Positions 16,671 through 23,994 of a stretch of DNA of 64,000 nucleotides are shown here, one piece after another. The notes beneath the pieces were generated by a model. That model had not been told where the DNA came from. It made no database searches and worked only from the letters and a program-made list of their open reading frames with translations. Within the stretch, counting starts at the first letter, position 1. Every line of letters begins with the position of its first letter. Source of the stretch: Conexibacter sp. CPCC 205762 (lineage in GTDB: Bacteria; Actinomycetota; Thermoleophilia; Solirubrobacterales; Solirubrobacteraceae). The translations under genes were made by a program, and so were the position numbers. The stretch covers positions 1 through 64,000 of the forward strand of contig NZ_JAUTDN010000009.1 in assembly GCF_030646155.1 (NCBI RefSeq), written 5' to 3'.

Positions 16671-17759
16671 CCGGCGCACGACGACCGGTCTGCAGCCCAG
16701 CCGCGAGAGCACGTCGCGGGCGACCGCGACGGGCGCGCCCCTGAGTCGCGGCACGACGCATCTGCGGCCTGCCGCGCGCACGCCCGGCTCGACGACCCTG
16801 ATCCCTCCGCCCTGCACCGGAAGCTCGGCGTCTGCGACCGTGAGCGTCGCGCTCGCGGTGTTGTCGATCGGCGTGGCCTCCAGCGGCGGCATCGCCGTCA
16901 CCGTGTTGACGAACCCGCCCGCGCTGGACGGCGTGACGACGACGACGATCGGGTCGCTGGCGCCTGGCGCCAGCGACGGGATCGCACACGTCACCTGCTG
17001 GCCCAGGACGCTGCAGCTGCCGCCGCCGGCGACAGCCGTCTCGATCCGCAGCCCCGCGGGAACGGCGTCGGTGACGCTGACCGGCGCCGGCGCAGCCCCG
17101 GCGTTGGTGATCGTCGCGGTCAGCTGCGCGAGCGTGCCGCTGGCGACGAGTCTGGGGCCGGCTGCGGCGGTGACGCGCACGTCGGTCTGCTCGACCAGGT
17201 CCGCGCTGATGTTCAGCTGCGCGGCCGGCTCGGGCGCGATCGTCTCTCTGACGGTCGCGCCGGCAGCGAGCGCCGGGACGGCCTCGCCGACGGCCGCCTG
17301 CTGCTCGACCGGGATCGAGCCGTGCTGCCATCCGCAGGTCGCGCCGTCGCCGCCGGCGACAGCCAGTCTGTCGCCGGGCTCCATCACGATCGGCACGTCC
17401 GGTTTGACCGTCGCGATCCCGTCGGCGGGCATCTGCGCGGGCACGGTCGCGGTGTCGACGGCGGCGATCGTCATCGCGTCGCCGGCGGCGCGCAGCACGA
17501 CCAGCGACATGCTCGCGCCCGCCGCCGCCTCGCTCACGTTCGTCGACCACGACCCCACCACCGCACGCGCCGGCGCTGTCCAGCTGATGTCGCCCTCGGC
17601 CGCCGGGATCCCGACGAGGTTCGGTATCGACGGACAGCGGACCTCGTCGGCGCCGGCCGGGCGCTGCGTGCTGCCGAGCGTGCGCCCCTCAGCGGAGGCG
17701 CTGAGCACCACTAGCGCCGTCGCCGTCACGACCGTCGTGGCCGTCCACCGTGCCCGCAT
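16635..17759 (-). CDS. Secreted DUF11/CARDB-like surface protein, frameshifted before its PASTA end
   Basis: ATG 17759 is preceded by GAGGAGG at ideal distance. A signal peptide (TVVTATALVVLSASAEG) leads into an exported region with a beta-rich first domain and then a DUF11-type repeat around residues 215-330 (ATITNAGAAPAPVSVTD, DNTASATLTVADAE). It ends inside a PASTA repeat with RRPPSRTRIPRGL and a premature TGA; the rest lies in the other frame down to 16117. PASTA and DUF11 units are common on actinobacterial surface proteins. The intact product would be about 545 residues. Confidence 0.7.
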   Translation of the reverse strand: MRARWTATTVVTATALVVLSASAEGRTLGSTQRPAGADEVRCPSIPNLVGIPAAEGDISWTAPARAVVGSWSTNVSEAAAGASMSLVVLRAAGDAMTIAAVDTATVPAQMPADGIATVKPDVPIVMEPGDRLAVAGGDGATCGWQHGSIPVEQQAAVGEAVPALAAGATVRETIAPEPAAQLNISADLVEQTDVRVTAAAGPRLVASGTLAQLTATITNAGAAPAPVSVTDAVPAGLRIETAVAGGGSCSVLGQQVTCAIPSLAPGASDPIVVVVTPSSAGGFVNTVTAMPPLEATPIDNTASATLTVADAELPVQGGGIRVVEPGVRAAGRRCVVPRLRGAPVAVARDVLSRLGCRPVVVRRPPSRTRIPRGL

Positions 17760-17882
17760 TTGGTTCCTCCTCGTTGTTGTACGCGTAGGGGCCGTCGACG
17801 TCGTCGACGGCCGGCGTTGAGCTGCGCTACCGCGTCCGCGTCCGTCGCAGGCGCCTAGCACCGCGACGGCAACGACAACGAC

Positions 17883-18224
17883 CTATCGCTCGCTCGCGCT
17901 CGCCTGCGCAGCGCGTCGCAGTCGGTAGAGCTGCGCGCGCGCTGCGTCGGGCGTTCGATCAGGGAGCAGGCGCCGTAGCTCCTGCTCCTCTGCTGGCGCG
18001 GTCTTGAACGGGTGCAGCTTTGCGAGTTCCGCGTCCGTCCACTTCTGGCTTCTCGCTGCTTCCAGTCGGCCGGCGCGACGGAGGCGGCGTCGCTTCTGCT
18101 TGACGGCGCCGACCGTCTTTCTGGTTCTGTCAGCGATCGTCGCAGCGGACTCGCCCGCGACGGTGCCGCGAATGACGCGCTCTTCGTCGAAAGAGGTCCA
18201 GGACCCGGGAATCGGGGTCGCCAC
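17883..18224 (-). CDS. Small DNA-binding protein with two SANT/Myb-like repeats
   Basis: This 113-residue basic protein starts at GTG 18224. Two repeats can be read: SWTSFDEERVIRGTVAGESA followed by a KTVGAVKQKRRRLRR recognition-helix-like stretch, and KWTDAELAKLHPF followed by TPDAARAQLYRLRRA. Each has the Trp plus acidic start and helical end of SANT/Myb-like domains used by small phage and actinobacterial regulators. It probably binds DNA; the target is unknown. It is flanked by secreted proteins and has no obvious operon partner. Confidence 0.6.
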   Translation of the reverse strand: MATPIPGSWTSFDEERVIRGTVAGESAATIADRTRKTVGAVKQKRRRLRRAGRLEAARSQKWTDAELAKLHPFKTAPAEEQELRRLLPDRTPDAARAQLYRLRRAAQASASER

Positions 18225-18497
18225 GACGCGAGCCTAGCGGCCGGGGCCGCTTCGCCGTCGCAGGAGTCTGGGAGGCGTGGCCGCCGCGCCGCAGGCTGTT
18301 GCGTCTTCATCTCGCTTCTCCGTCTCGCCCTGCTCCCCCTGCAACCCCTAGCGACAGATCCTCTCACATCTCGGCTTCACGATCTTCGGCTTCTTGGCGT
18401 TTCGTTTTGATGCTGACCCAACCTGTCACAGATTCGCGCAGCCGGCGGGCGTGGCGCGCCGCGGTCGACGAGCCGCGACCGCTGCCCGCCGAAGCCG

Positions 18498-19361
18498 CTA
18501 GCGTGACGCGGCGCGCGGCTCCGCCCCGTCGCCCGGAGTGCGGGGCCGCGCGCGAGGCGGGCAGGTCGCTCGTGCCGTCGCCGTGATCGTGGCGCCGTCG
18601 GAGAGCAGGACCTCGGCGCGGAACGGCAGCCCGCCCCTGGGGCAGCGGGCGGGGAGGATCGGCCCGTCCGGATGCCAGCGGCGAACGCGGCCGCGACGAT
18701 CGCGGCGCTGGTAGACGATCGCCTTGGAGCCGATCGTCGCGTCGACGTCCAGCAGCGCGACGTCGGAGGTGTCGTCGGGGAAGACGTCGGGGATCCGCGG
18801 GAGCGCGACGTCGATGCGGCCGCCGAACGGGCCGCGGTCGGCCGTCACCATCCCGGCGTAGACAAGGTTCGCGCCGAAGGGATTGATGCCCGTGACGAGG
18901 CCGACGACCTTGAGGCCGGTCGGGTCGAGCGGTCCGGCGAGGAGCGTGAACGTCGCTGTCTGGGTGATCGTTGGCGGGTGCAGCCGGATCTGTCCGCGAG
19001 CGCGACCGATCGCGATGACGGCGTTGGCGGGACAGCCCGCGCGTACCGGGAGCGGGTCGATCGCGACGGCGGCGAACGTCGCCGGCGACGGTCGGCAGGT
19101 GGCCAAGCCCAGGCCGCTGCCGATGATGTCGATCCCCGCGGCGTAGCGCAGCGTCAGGCGACGCGCGACCGCCCCTCGGCGGCGATCGAGATGCAGCTGC
19201 AGACGCAGCGCCGTCGGCTCGCCCAACCGCGCGTCGGCCGCGACGGACGCCTTCAGCCGCATCGCCGCCGGCGAAGCGGCGCTCACCGCGGGCACCGCGC
19301 CGGCGAGCACCAGGCCGGCGACGGCGGCGCCGAGCGCGCGGGGGCAGCGCGGGGCGGTCAA
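18498..19361 (-). CDS. Secreted protein of unknown function
   Basis: This 287-residue protein starts at TTG 19361, overlapping the previous stop as TTGA. The signal peptide spans about residues 1-28 (ALGAAVAGLVLAGAVPAVSA). The mature part is beta-rich with LTLRYAAGIDIIGSGLGLA, a C..C pair (ATCRPS, RAGCPAN) and a late DGATITATARATCPP. Proteins of this style (lipid-binding or Ig-like exported proteins) are frequent in Thermoleophilia, but I cannot name a family. It is co-transcribed with the small secreted protein before it. Confidence 0.65.
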   Translation of the reverse strand: MTAPRCPRALGAAVAGLVLAGAVPAVSAASPAAMRLKASVAADARLGEPTALRLQLHLDRRRGAVARRLTLRYAAGIDIIGSGLGLATCRPSPATFAAVAIDPLPVRAGCPANAVIAIGRARGQIRLHPPTITQTATFTLLAGPLDPTGLKVVGLVTGINPFGANLVYAGMVTADRGPFGGRIDVALPRIPDVFPDDTSDVALLDVDATIGSKAIVYQRRDRRGRVRRWHPDGPILPARCPRGGLPFRAEVLLSDGATITATARATCPPRARPRTPGDGAEPRAASR

Positions 19362-19777
19362 TAGTGGAGTCGGCCCTTGGCCGAGACGGTCGCGATCCAG
19401 GTCCGGCGGTTGAGCGTGCCCGACCAGGACGCAGAGCCACGCGCGCCGGCGAACTTGCCGGTGCCGCCGGAGACGGTCATGCGGCCCTTGAGCGTGACGG
19501 GCGAGCCGCTGACCCGGACCGAAATCGACCCGCCGCGCGGGTAGAAGGTGACCGAGCCGCGGATCGACGTCAGGCCGAACCGCAACGCTGCGGTCACGTT
19601 GCCGGGCAGCGTGCCCGTCGCGCTGCCTCCGAAGCGGTAGAGGCCGCCGGCCGTACTGATGCGGTGCAGTCTCGCGTTCTCGTTGAGCGCGATCGTCCGC
19701 GCTGGTGCCGTCGCGGGCGTCAGCAGCACGACCGCGACGATCGCGGCCGCAAGTGCAGTTCGGGTTTTCGCCAGCAC
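19358..19777 (-). CDS. Small secreted protein of unknown function
   Basis: This 139-residue exported protein starts at GTG 19777, with AGGACG just upstream. The signal peptide is LAAAIVAVVLLTPATAPA. The mature domain is a compact beta-rich sequence (FGGSATGTLPG, GSVTFYPRGGSISVRVSG, MTVSGGTGKFAGARG), a style seen in exported actinobacterial proteins that often occur in tandem with similar genes. It forms a TTGA-coupled pair with the next gene. Confidence 0.65.
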   Translation of the reverse strand: MLAKTRTALAAAIVAVVLLTPATAPARTIALNENARLHRISTAGGLYRFGGSATGTLPGNVTAALRFGLTSIRGSVTFYPRGGSISVRVSGSPVTLKGRMTVSGGTGKFAGARGSASWSGTLNRRTWIATVSAKGRLHY

Positions 19778-19895
19778 CGTCCTGTCCCCTTCCCCTCCGT
19801 CGAGCTGCGCCAGCTCTACGGCGCCGGCGCGTCAGCTCTGGACGGTAGCGCGGGTCGCGCGCGGCGCGCGGCAGCTCGATGCCGCCACGGTCGGG

Positions 19896-20411
19896 TCAGC
19901 CGTTGACGATCTGCGGCACGATCGTCTGCAACAGGGTTGGAGCGGCGGCGGCGTTGATCTGCTCCACGAGGTCGGAGACGCGGTGTGACGCCCACGTCAG
20001 TGGCAGCTCGCCGAATCTGATGCGGTCCGGTAGCGGTCTGAACGTGAGCTGCGTCTCGATTCGCGTCGTCGTGTGGGCCCGGTCCTTGAGCGGGCGGAGG
20101 TGGCCGACGACCGCGTCGTAGCGCCACGCGGCCGGCTCCAGCGCTGACCGGCGGCCGCGGATCCGCGGCAGGGTCGCCAGCACCACGGACGCGCGCAGCG
20201 TCCCGGCCGGCCCCTCGACTTTGACGCCGAACTCGAGCACGCGCGGCTCGCCCCGCGCGATCGGCGCGAGATCGAAGAGCACCGCCAGCAGCGCCCCCGC
20301 GCCGACCGCGCGCGCGGTCGCGATCCGGTCCGCTGCCGCCTGCAGGTCCGCAGCGAACGAGCTGGCGGTCGCGGCCCAGTCCAGCAGCAGAGCGGGACGC
20401 AGCTCGTTCAC
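19896..20411 (-). CDS. Unrecognised protein, cluster of four small genes (fourth)
   Basis: This is a 171-residue soluble protein starting MNELRPALLLDWA. It shares a pattern with the gene before it: an Ala-rich helix, then AVLFDLAP and a charged beta segment, and an ending DLVEQINAAAAPTLLQ that mirrors DLHEQINERGAEVLAT in its neighbour. The two may be diverged paralogues that form a complex. No family recognised. It lies 4 bases after the 20416 gene, so it is clearly in the same operon. Confidence 0.6.
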   Translation of the reverse strand: MNELRPALLLDWAATASSFAADLQAAADRIATARAVGAGALLAVLFDLAPIARGEPRVLEFGVKVEGPAGTLRASVVLATLPRIRGRRSALEPAAWRYDAVVGHLRPLKDRAHTTTRIETQLTFRPLPDRIRFGELPLTWASHRVSDLVEQINAAAAPTLLQTIVPQIVNG

Positions 20412-20415
20412 GGCG

Positions 20416-20979
20416 TCAGCTCCGTCGCTGGGCGAGAATTGGCCGGCTCAGCGTGGCCAGCACTTCGGCCCCTCGCTCGTTGATCTGCTCGTGGAGGTCG
20501 AGGATCGCCTCGCGCGCCCGGTCCTCTATCTCGCCGAAGGACTCCGGCGGCGTCGCGTTCAGCGTGATCGCGGGCGTGAGATCGATCGCGTCGAGTTCGA
20601 CCAGCGCGGTGGCGACGATCGACGGGCTTCCGGTCGGCGGTCGCTTGACGCGCCCGCCGGCGTCGGCCTGCCAGCCCGCGTAGCGCGGCAGGCGCTTGGC
20701 GCCGGCCGCCTCGACGGCGATCGTCACCCAGGGCACGAGCTGCCGATCGTCGGTGATGATCAAGCTGAACGTCTTCACCCGCGAAGACGACAGCTCCAGC
20801 GCGGAGCGCCGGCCGACGAACGCGAGGTCAAACAGCATGTTCAGCCAGCGCTCAGCGCCTGACGCGGCCGCGGCGTCCAGGTCGGCGTACGCCTCCGCAA
20901 GCGCCTGAAGGAAGCGTCCGCGGCTCACGTCGAGCCGCAGGACGTTGCGCTCGGCGGCAGGCAGCCGGCGGCCCATCAC
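20416..20979 (-). CDS. Unrecognised protein, cluster of four small genes (third)
   Basis: This is a 187-residue protein with an N-terminal helical half (RGRFLQALAEAYADLDAA, then WLNMLFDLAFVG) and a beta-rich second half, ending in a helix DLHEQINERGAEVLATL. Its start overlaps the previous gene by ATGA. The similarity of its LFDLA and DL.EQIN motifs to the next gene is the only visible relationship. There is no signal peptide or membrane segment. Function unknown. Confidence 0.6.
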   Translation of the reverse strand: MMGRRLPAAERNVLRLDVSRGRFLQALAEAYADLDAAAASGAERWLNMLFDLAFVGRRSALELSSSRVKTFSLIITDDRQLVPWVTIAVEAAGAKRLPRYAGWQADAGGRVKRPPTGSPSIVATALVELDAIDLTPAITLNATPPESFGEIEDRAREAILDLHEQINERGAEVLATLSRPILAQRRS

Positions 20980-21230
20980 GCAGTTGCCCGCCGGTCGGAG
21001 GTCCAGATGACCAGCGCGTCGACGGCGAACAGCTCGGACCGTTCGCCGGCCCGTTGACGGGCTGCGGCGCGGGCCAGCGCCTCAGCCTCCAGCTCGCAGA
21101 GGCGACGCTCGAAGTCCAGCAGCTCGCGCATGATGCGCCGCTGCGCTCGGCGACGGAGCGGCGGGGTTGCGTGGACCCGCTCCAGCCACCGGGAGGCCGC
21201 TTCAGCGGTCGTCGACGGGTTGGCGCTCAC
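20976..21230 (-). CDS. Small helical protein, cluster of four small genes (second)
   Basis: This is an 84-residue, almost entirely helical, Arg/Glu/Ala-rich protein (RIMRELLDFERRLCELEAEA), possibly coiled coil, ending VDALVIWTSDRRATA. GTG 21230 is chosen because it overlaps the previous stop as GTGA; the longer frame is shadow. Function unknown. Confidence 0.55.
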   Translation of the reverse strand: MSANPSTTAEAASRWLERVHATPPLRRRAQRRIMRELLDFERRLCELEAEALARAAARQRAGERSELFAVDALVIWTSDRRATA

Positions 21231-21520
21231 GTCAGGCTCCAGTTGACCCGCGGCCGTACGAACGGCCGCCGAAGCGCGCACGCGATCGGCAGCTCGCGGC
21301 CGTCGTCGAGCGTCGCGATCGCCCACCACTGAGCACCGGGCTCGGGAAGGTCACCGAGCCTGATCCGCACCTGCCCGACCGGCAGCCCGCGCCGCTGCAG
21401 CGCGACCCGCAACCGGCCGGCGATCAGCGCCTCGAACGCGCGCCGCTGTTCGAGGTAGGCACCATCGGCGCGGAGGTCGCGCGGTCGCAGCCGGATGACG
21501 CCGCGATCGCTATACCGCAT
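21227..21520 (-). CDS. Small protein, cluster of four small genes (first)
   Basis: This is a 97-residue protein starting MRYSDRGVIRLRPRDL. It contains a helix (AYLEQRRAFEALIAGRLRVA) and a beta segment (WWAIATLDDGRELPIACALR). It begins an operon of four genes that runs to 19896 and faces away from the first ABC/terpene cassette across a 460-base divergent region. Function unknown. Confidence 0.55.
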   Translation of the reverse strand: MRYSDRGVIRLRPRDLRADGAYLEQRRAFEALIAGRLRVALQRRGLPVGQVRIRLGDLPEPGAQWWAIATLDDGRELPIACALRRPFVRPRVNWSLT

Positions 21521-21980
21521 GCGCCGCCTCGCCGAGCCGGCCGCCGCGGCGGCCCCGCGCAGGCCCGGCCGACCAGGGGACGGGTCGACCGGGCGTCCTG
21601 CGCTCCAGGCCCCGGGCCGACGCCATCGCAAGGACCGGTCCGGGGTGGTGCAGCCCTTCGACCGCGCGATCGCAACGCGCTCTCGGGCTCTTGCTCGCAC
21701 CAGCCTGATCATCGGGGCTGGCGTCGAGCACGCGTCGCGTCCGCTGCCATGCGATCGGAGGGGGAATCTGATCGCTGTGCGGCGGGCGCGTCACGCTGAA
21801 AACCGTCCCACCGGCCAGGGCCGTTTACTAGTTCATCTCGATGGGTGCACTTTGACCTATCGCCACGATTTCGCTGCTGTGGCGGGCGATCAGCGGTTGC
21901 GCAACAGCCAGGAACAGGCTAGTTTTCGAGTTCGTCAGACCGGATCTGGGCGTGGTGGCAATGGGGAGATAGGGGACGCA
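21521..21980. other. Divergent intergenic region upstream of cassette 1
   Basis: These 460 bases lie between the minus-strand four-gene cluster and the plus-strand PadR-type gene and must hold both promoters. Around 21825-21960 the composition is lower in GC (ACTTTGACC, CTAGTTTTCGAG). No gene or clear palindrome was found. Confidence 0.4.
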
Positions 21981-22577
21981 GTGGGGGCAAGCGAGCACAA
22001 CAGCACCGCCGAGCCGCGGATGACGCGAATGCGTGCGGCCGCGTTGGCGGCCGCGTACAGCATGCCGGACATCGGCTACGCGATCCGCGGGGACGTCGAC
22101 GAGCGCTTCGGCGGTTTCGGGATCAGAATCGGCTCTCGCGTCTACGCGGTTCTCGATGAGCTGGCGGCGCTGGGCCTGGTCGAGGTGTTCGACAGCTCCG
22201 AGCTGTGGCCCGCCCGGCCGAAGAACCGGCGAGGCAGCAGACGTGCGTTTCGGATCACGGCACGCGGCGTGCAGGCGCTGACCGAGTATCTGCGCACGCC
22301 GCTGGACGATTCCAGCGCCGTCAGCCTGACCGCCGACGTGCAGCTGCGCCTGACGGCCGTGCCACCCTCTGACACCAGCACGCTGCGCCACATACTGGAG
22401 ATGTGCGACGACGCGCTTCGTCGCCTCATCGCTGCGGAGGAACACGCCGCGCGCGCTGACGCCTCGCTGCCGGAACGGATGCACGCCGATCTCGTGGGCG
22501 ATACGTTGGATGCGCTGCGTGAGTGGCTGCGCGGCGCGCGCAAGCGGCTGGCAGAGATGGAGGACGGTCGAGGGTGA
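21981..22577 (+). CDS. PadR-like winged-helix regulator, cassette 1
   Basis: This 198-residue protein starts at GTG 21981 with GGGGA just upstream. Residues about 25-100 form a winged helix of PadR type: MPDIGYAIRGDVDERFGG, then RVYAVLDELAALGLVEV and an FRITARGVQALTEYL wing/helix. The C-terminal half is helical, as in PadR dimerisation domains. It ends with a GTGA overlap onto the first ATPase gene. PadR regulators often repress neighbouring exporter genes, so it probably controls this cassette. It is the counterpart of 30476-31027. Confidence 0.75.
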   Translation: MGASEHNSTAEPRMTRMRAAALAAAYSMPDIGYAIRGDVDERFGGFGIRIGSRVYAVLDELAALGLVEVFDSSELWPARPKNRRGSRRAFRITARGVQALTEYLRTPLDDSSAVSLTADVQLRLTAVPPSDTSTLRHILEMCDDALRRLIAAEEHAARADASLPERMHADLVGDTLDALREWLRGARKRLAEMEDGRG

Positions 22578-23275
22578 CGCCGTTGCTGGAGCTGGAGACG
22601 ATCGCGTGGCGCCAGGGGGCGCGCGAGGTTCTGCGCTCGGTCACCTTCAGCGTGCAGGCCGGCGAGCTGTTGGCGATCGGTGCCGGCGCCGACGCGGGCA
22701 AGTCGACGCTTGCGCAGATCATCATCGGCGCGCGCGAGCCCAGCGCCGGCACGGTCCGCTTCGACGGCGAGCCACCCCGCAGCCAGCTCGGCCAGCCCGG
22801 CGGGCTGCAGCTCGCGCGGATCACGTTCCTGCCGGCGCTTGGCCGCACCTCGCTTGAGCAGGTCGCCGCGCCGCGCAGCGGCGTTGTGAGCGCGCGCCGT
22901 GCTCGTGACGAGGCGGGGGAGGCGCTGCGGCTGACCAACGCCACCCGGCTGGCCGACCAACGGCCCGTCGACCTGCATCACGACGACCGCGTCCGCGTTG
23001 GGATCGCGCAGGCCGTGATGACCAGACCGCGCCTGCTCGTCCTCGATGAGCCGCTGCGCGGCGCCGAGCCGTCCAACCGCGACGAGCTGCTGATGCTCCT
23101 GCGCCTGCTGCGCGACAGACACGCCATGACGATCGTGATGACGACCAGCAGCATCAAGGGCCTGGGCGGTTGGCGGATCGAGGATCTCGCCGACGGCGTC
23201 CTTGAGGCGCGCGCCGCAGCGGCGCGCGCCGGGGGCGAGGTGGTCCACCTGCCGCGTCGAGGCACCGGCTCGTGA
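22574..23275 (+). CDS. ABC ATPase with degenerate catalytic motifs, cassette 1
   Basis: This is a 233-residue ABC-type ATPase-fold protein whose key motifs are eroded. Walker A reads AGADAGKST (36-45 region) instead of GPSGSGKST. The signature is LHHDD (134-138) instead of LSGGQ. The Q-loop Gln is missing (TFLPALG) and the H-loop His is replaced (MTTSS). Walker B LLVLDEP (154-160) is intact. It probably binds nucleotide but hydrolyses it poorly, pairing with the intact ATPase encoded next. GTG start overlaps the regulator stop; the end overlaps the next gene, also by GTGA. Confidence 0.82.
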   Translation: MTPLLELETIAWRQGAREVLRSVTFSVQAGELLAIGAGADAGKSTLAQIIIGAREPSAGTVRFDGEPPRSQLGQPGGLQLARITFLPALGRTSLEQVAAPRSGVVSARRARDEAGEALRLTNATRLADQRPVDLHHDDRVRVGIAQAVMTRPRLLVLDEPLRGAEPSNRDELLMLLRLLRDRHAMTIVMTTSSIKGLGGWRIEDLADGVLEARAAAARAGGEVVHLPRRGTGS

Positions 23276-23994
23276 CGCTGCTGCTGGAGGCCGTCGGACA
23301 CGACCATCGCGACGGCGACCAGCTCCTGCACGCCCTCAACGACATCAGCCTGACCGTCGACCGCGGCCAGCTGATCGCGCTCGTCGGTCCCAGCGGCGCC
23401 GGCAAGAGCACGCTGCTGTCGATCGCCGCCGGGATCCTCGTGCCGACTCGCGGGACGGTGACGTGGATCGAGCGAGACGGCGCGCCTATCGACATCAGCG
23501 CGCTGCAGGGGCGCGAGCAGCGGTGGTGGCGGCGGGAGCGGTTGGGGATGCTCGTGCAGGAGACGCGGCTCATCAGCGGCGTCGACGCGGTCGCCAACGT
23601 CGAGAGTCGCCTGCTGGGCAGCGGGATCCGCCCCTCAGCAGCCCGCCGGCGCGCTGAGCTGCTGCTCGGTGACGTCGGCCTGGGTAAACGGATGCGCGTC
23701 CACGTGCAGCGACTCTCCGGCGGCGAGCGCCGTCGCGTCGCGCTCGCGCAAGCGCTCGCTGCCGACCCCGTCCTGCTGCTCGCTGATGAGCCGACCGTCT
23801 CGCTCGACGGCGACGCCGGCCGGCTCGTGCTCGACGTGCTGCGCGCGCAGGCGCGCGACCACGGGCGGGCCGTGCTGATGGTCACCCACGATCCCGCTGC
23901 CGCCGCGGCCGCCGACCATACGCTGACCCTGCGAGATGGCCGCCTGCAGGCCGAGGCGCCGCCGCGCGCGGCGCAGGGATCGCTGCGGTCGTGA
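23272..23994 (+). CDS. MacB/LolD-type ABC ATPase, cassette 1
   Basis: This 240-residue ATPase has all motifs: Walker A GPSGAGKST, Q-loop VQE, signature LSGGERRR, Walker B LLLADEP, H-loop VTHD. Sequence style (LNDISLTVDRGQLIALVGPS) matches the LolD/MacB/FtsE group that powers FtsX-type permeases. It is coupled by GTGA overlaps to the degenerate ATPase before and the permease after, arguing for a complex of one permease with two unlike ATPases. Confidence 0.9.
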   Translation: MTLLLEAVGHDHRDGDQLLHALNDISLTVDRGQLIALVGPSGAGKSTLLSIAAGILVPTRGTVTWIERDGAPIDISALQGREQRWWRRERLGMLVQETRLISGVDAVANVESRLLGSGIRPSAARRRAELLLGDVGLGKRMRVHVQRLSGGERRRVALAQALAADPVLLLADEPTVSLDGDAGRLVLDVLRAQARDHGRAVLMVTHDPAAAAAADHTLTLRDGRLQAEAPPRAAQGSLRS

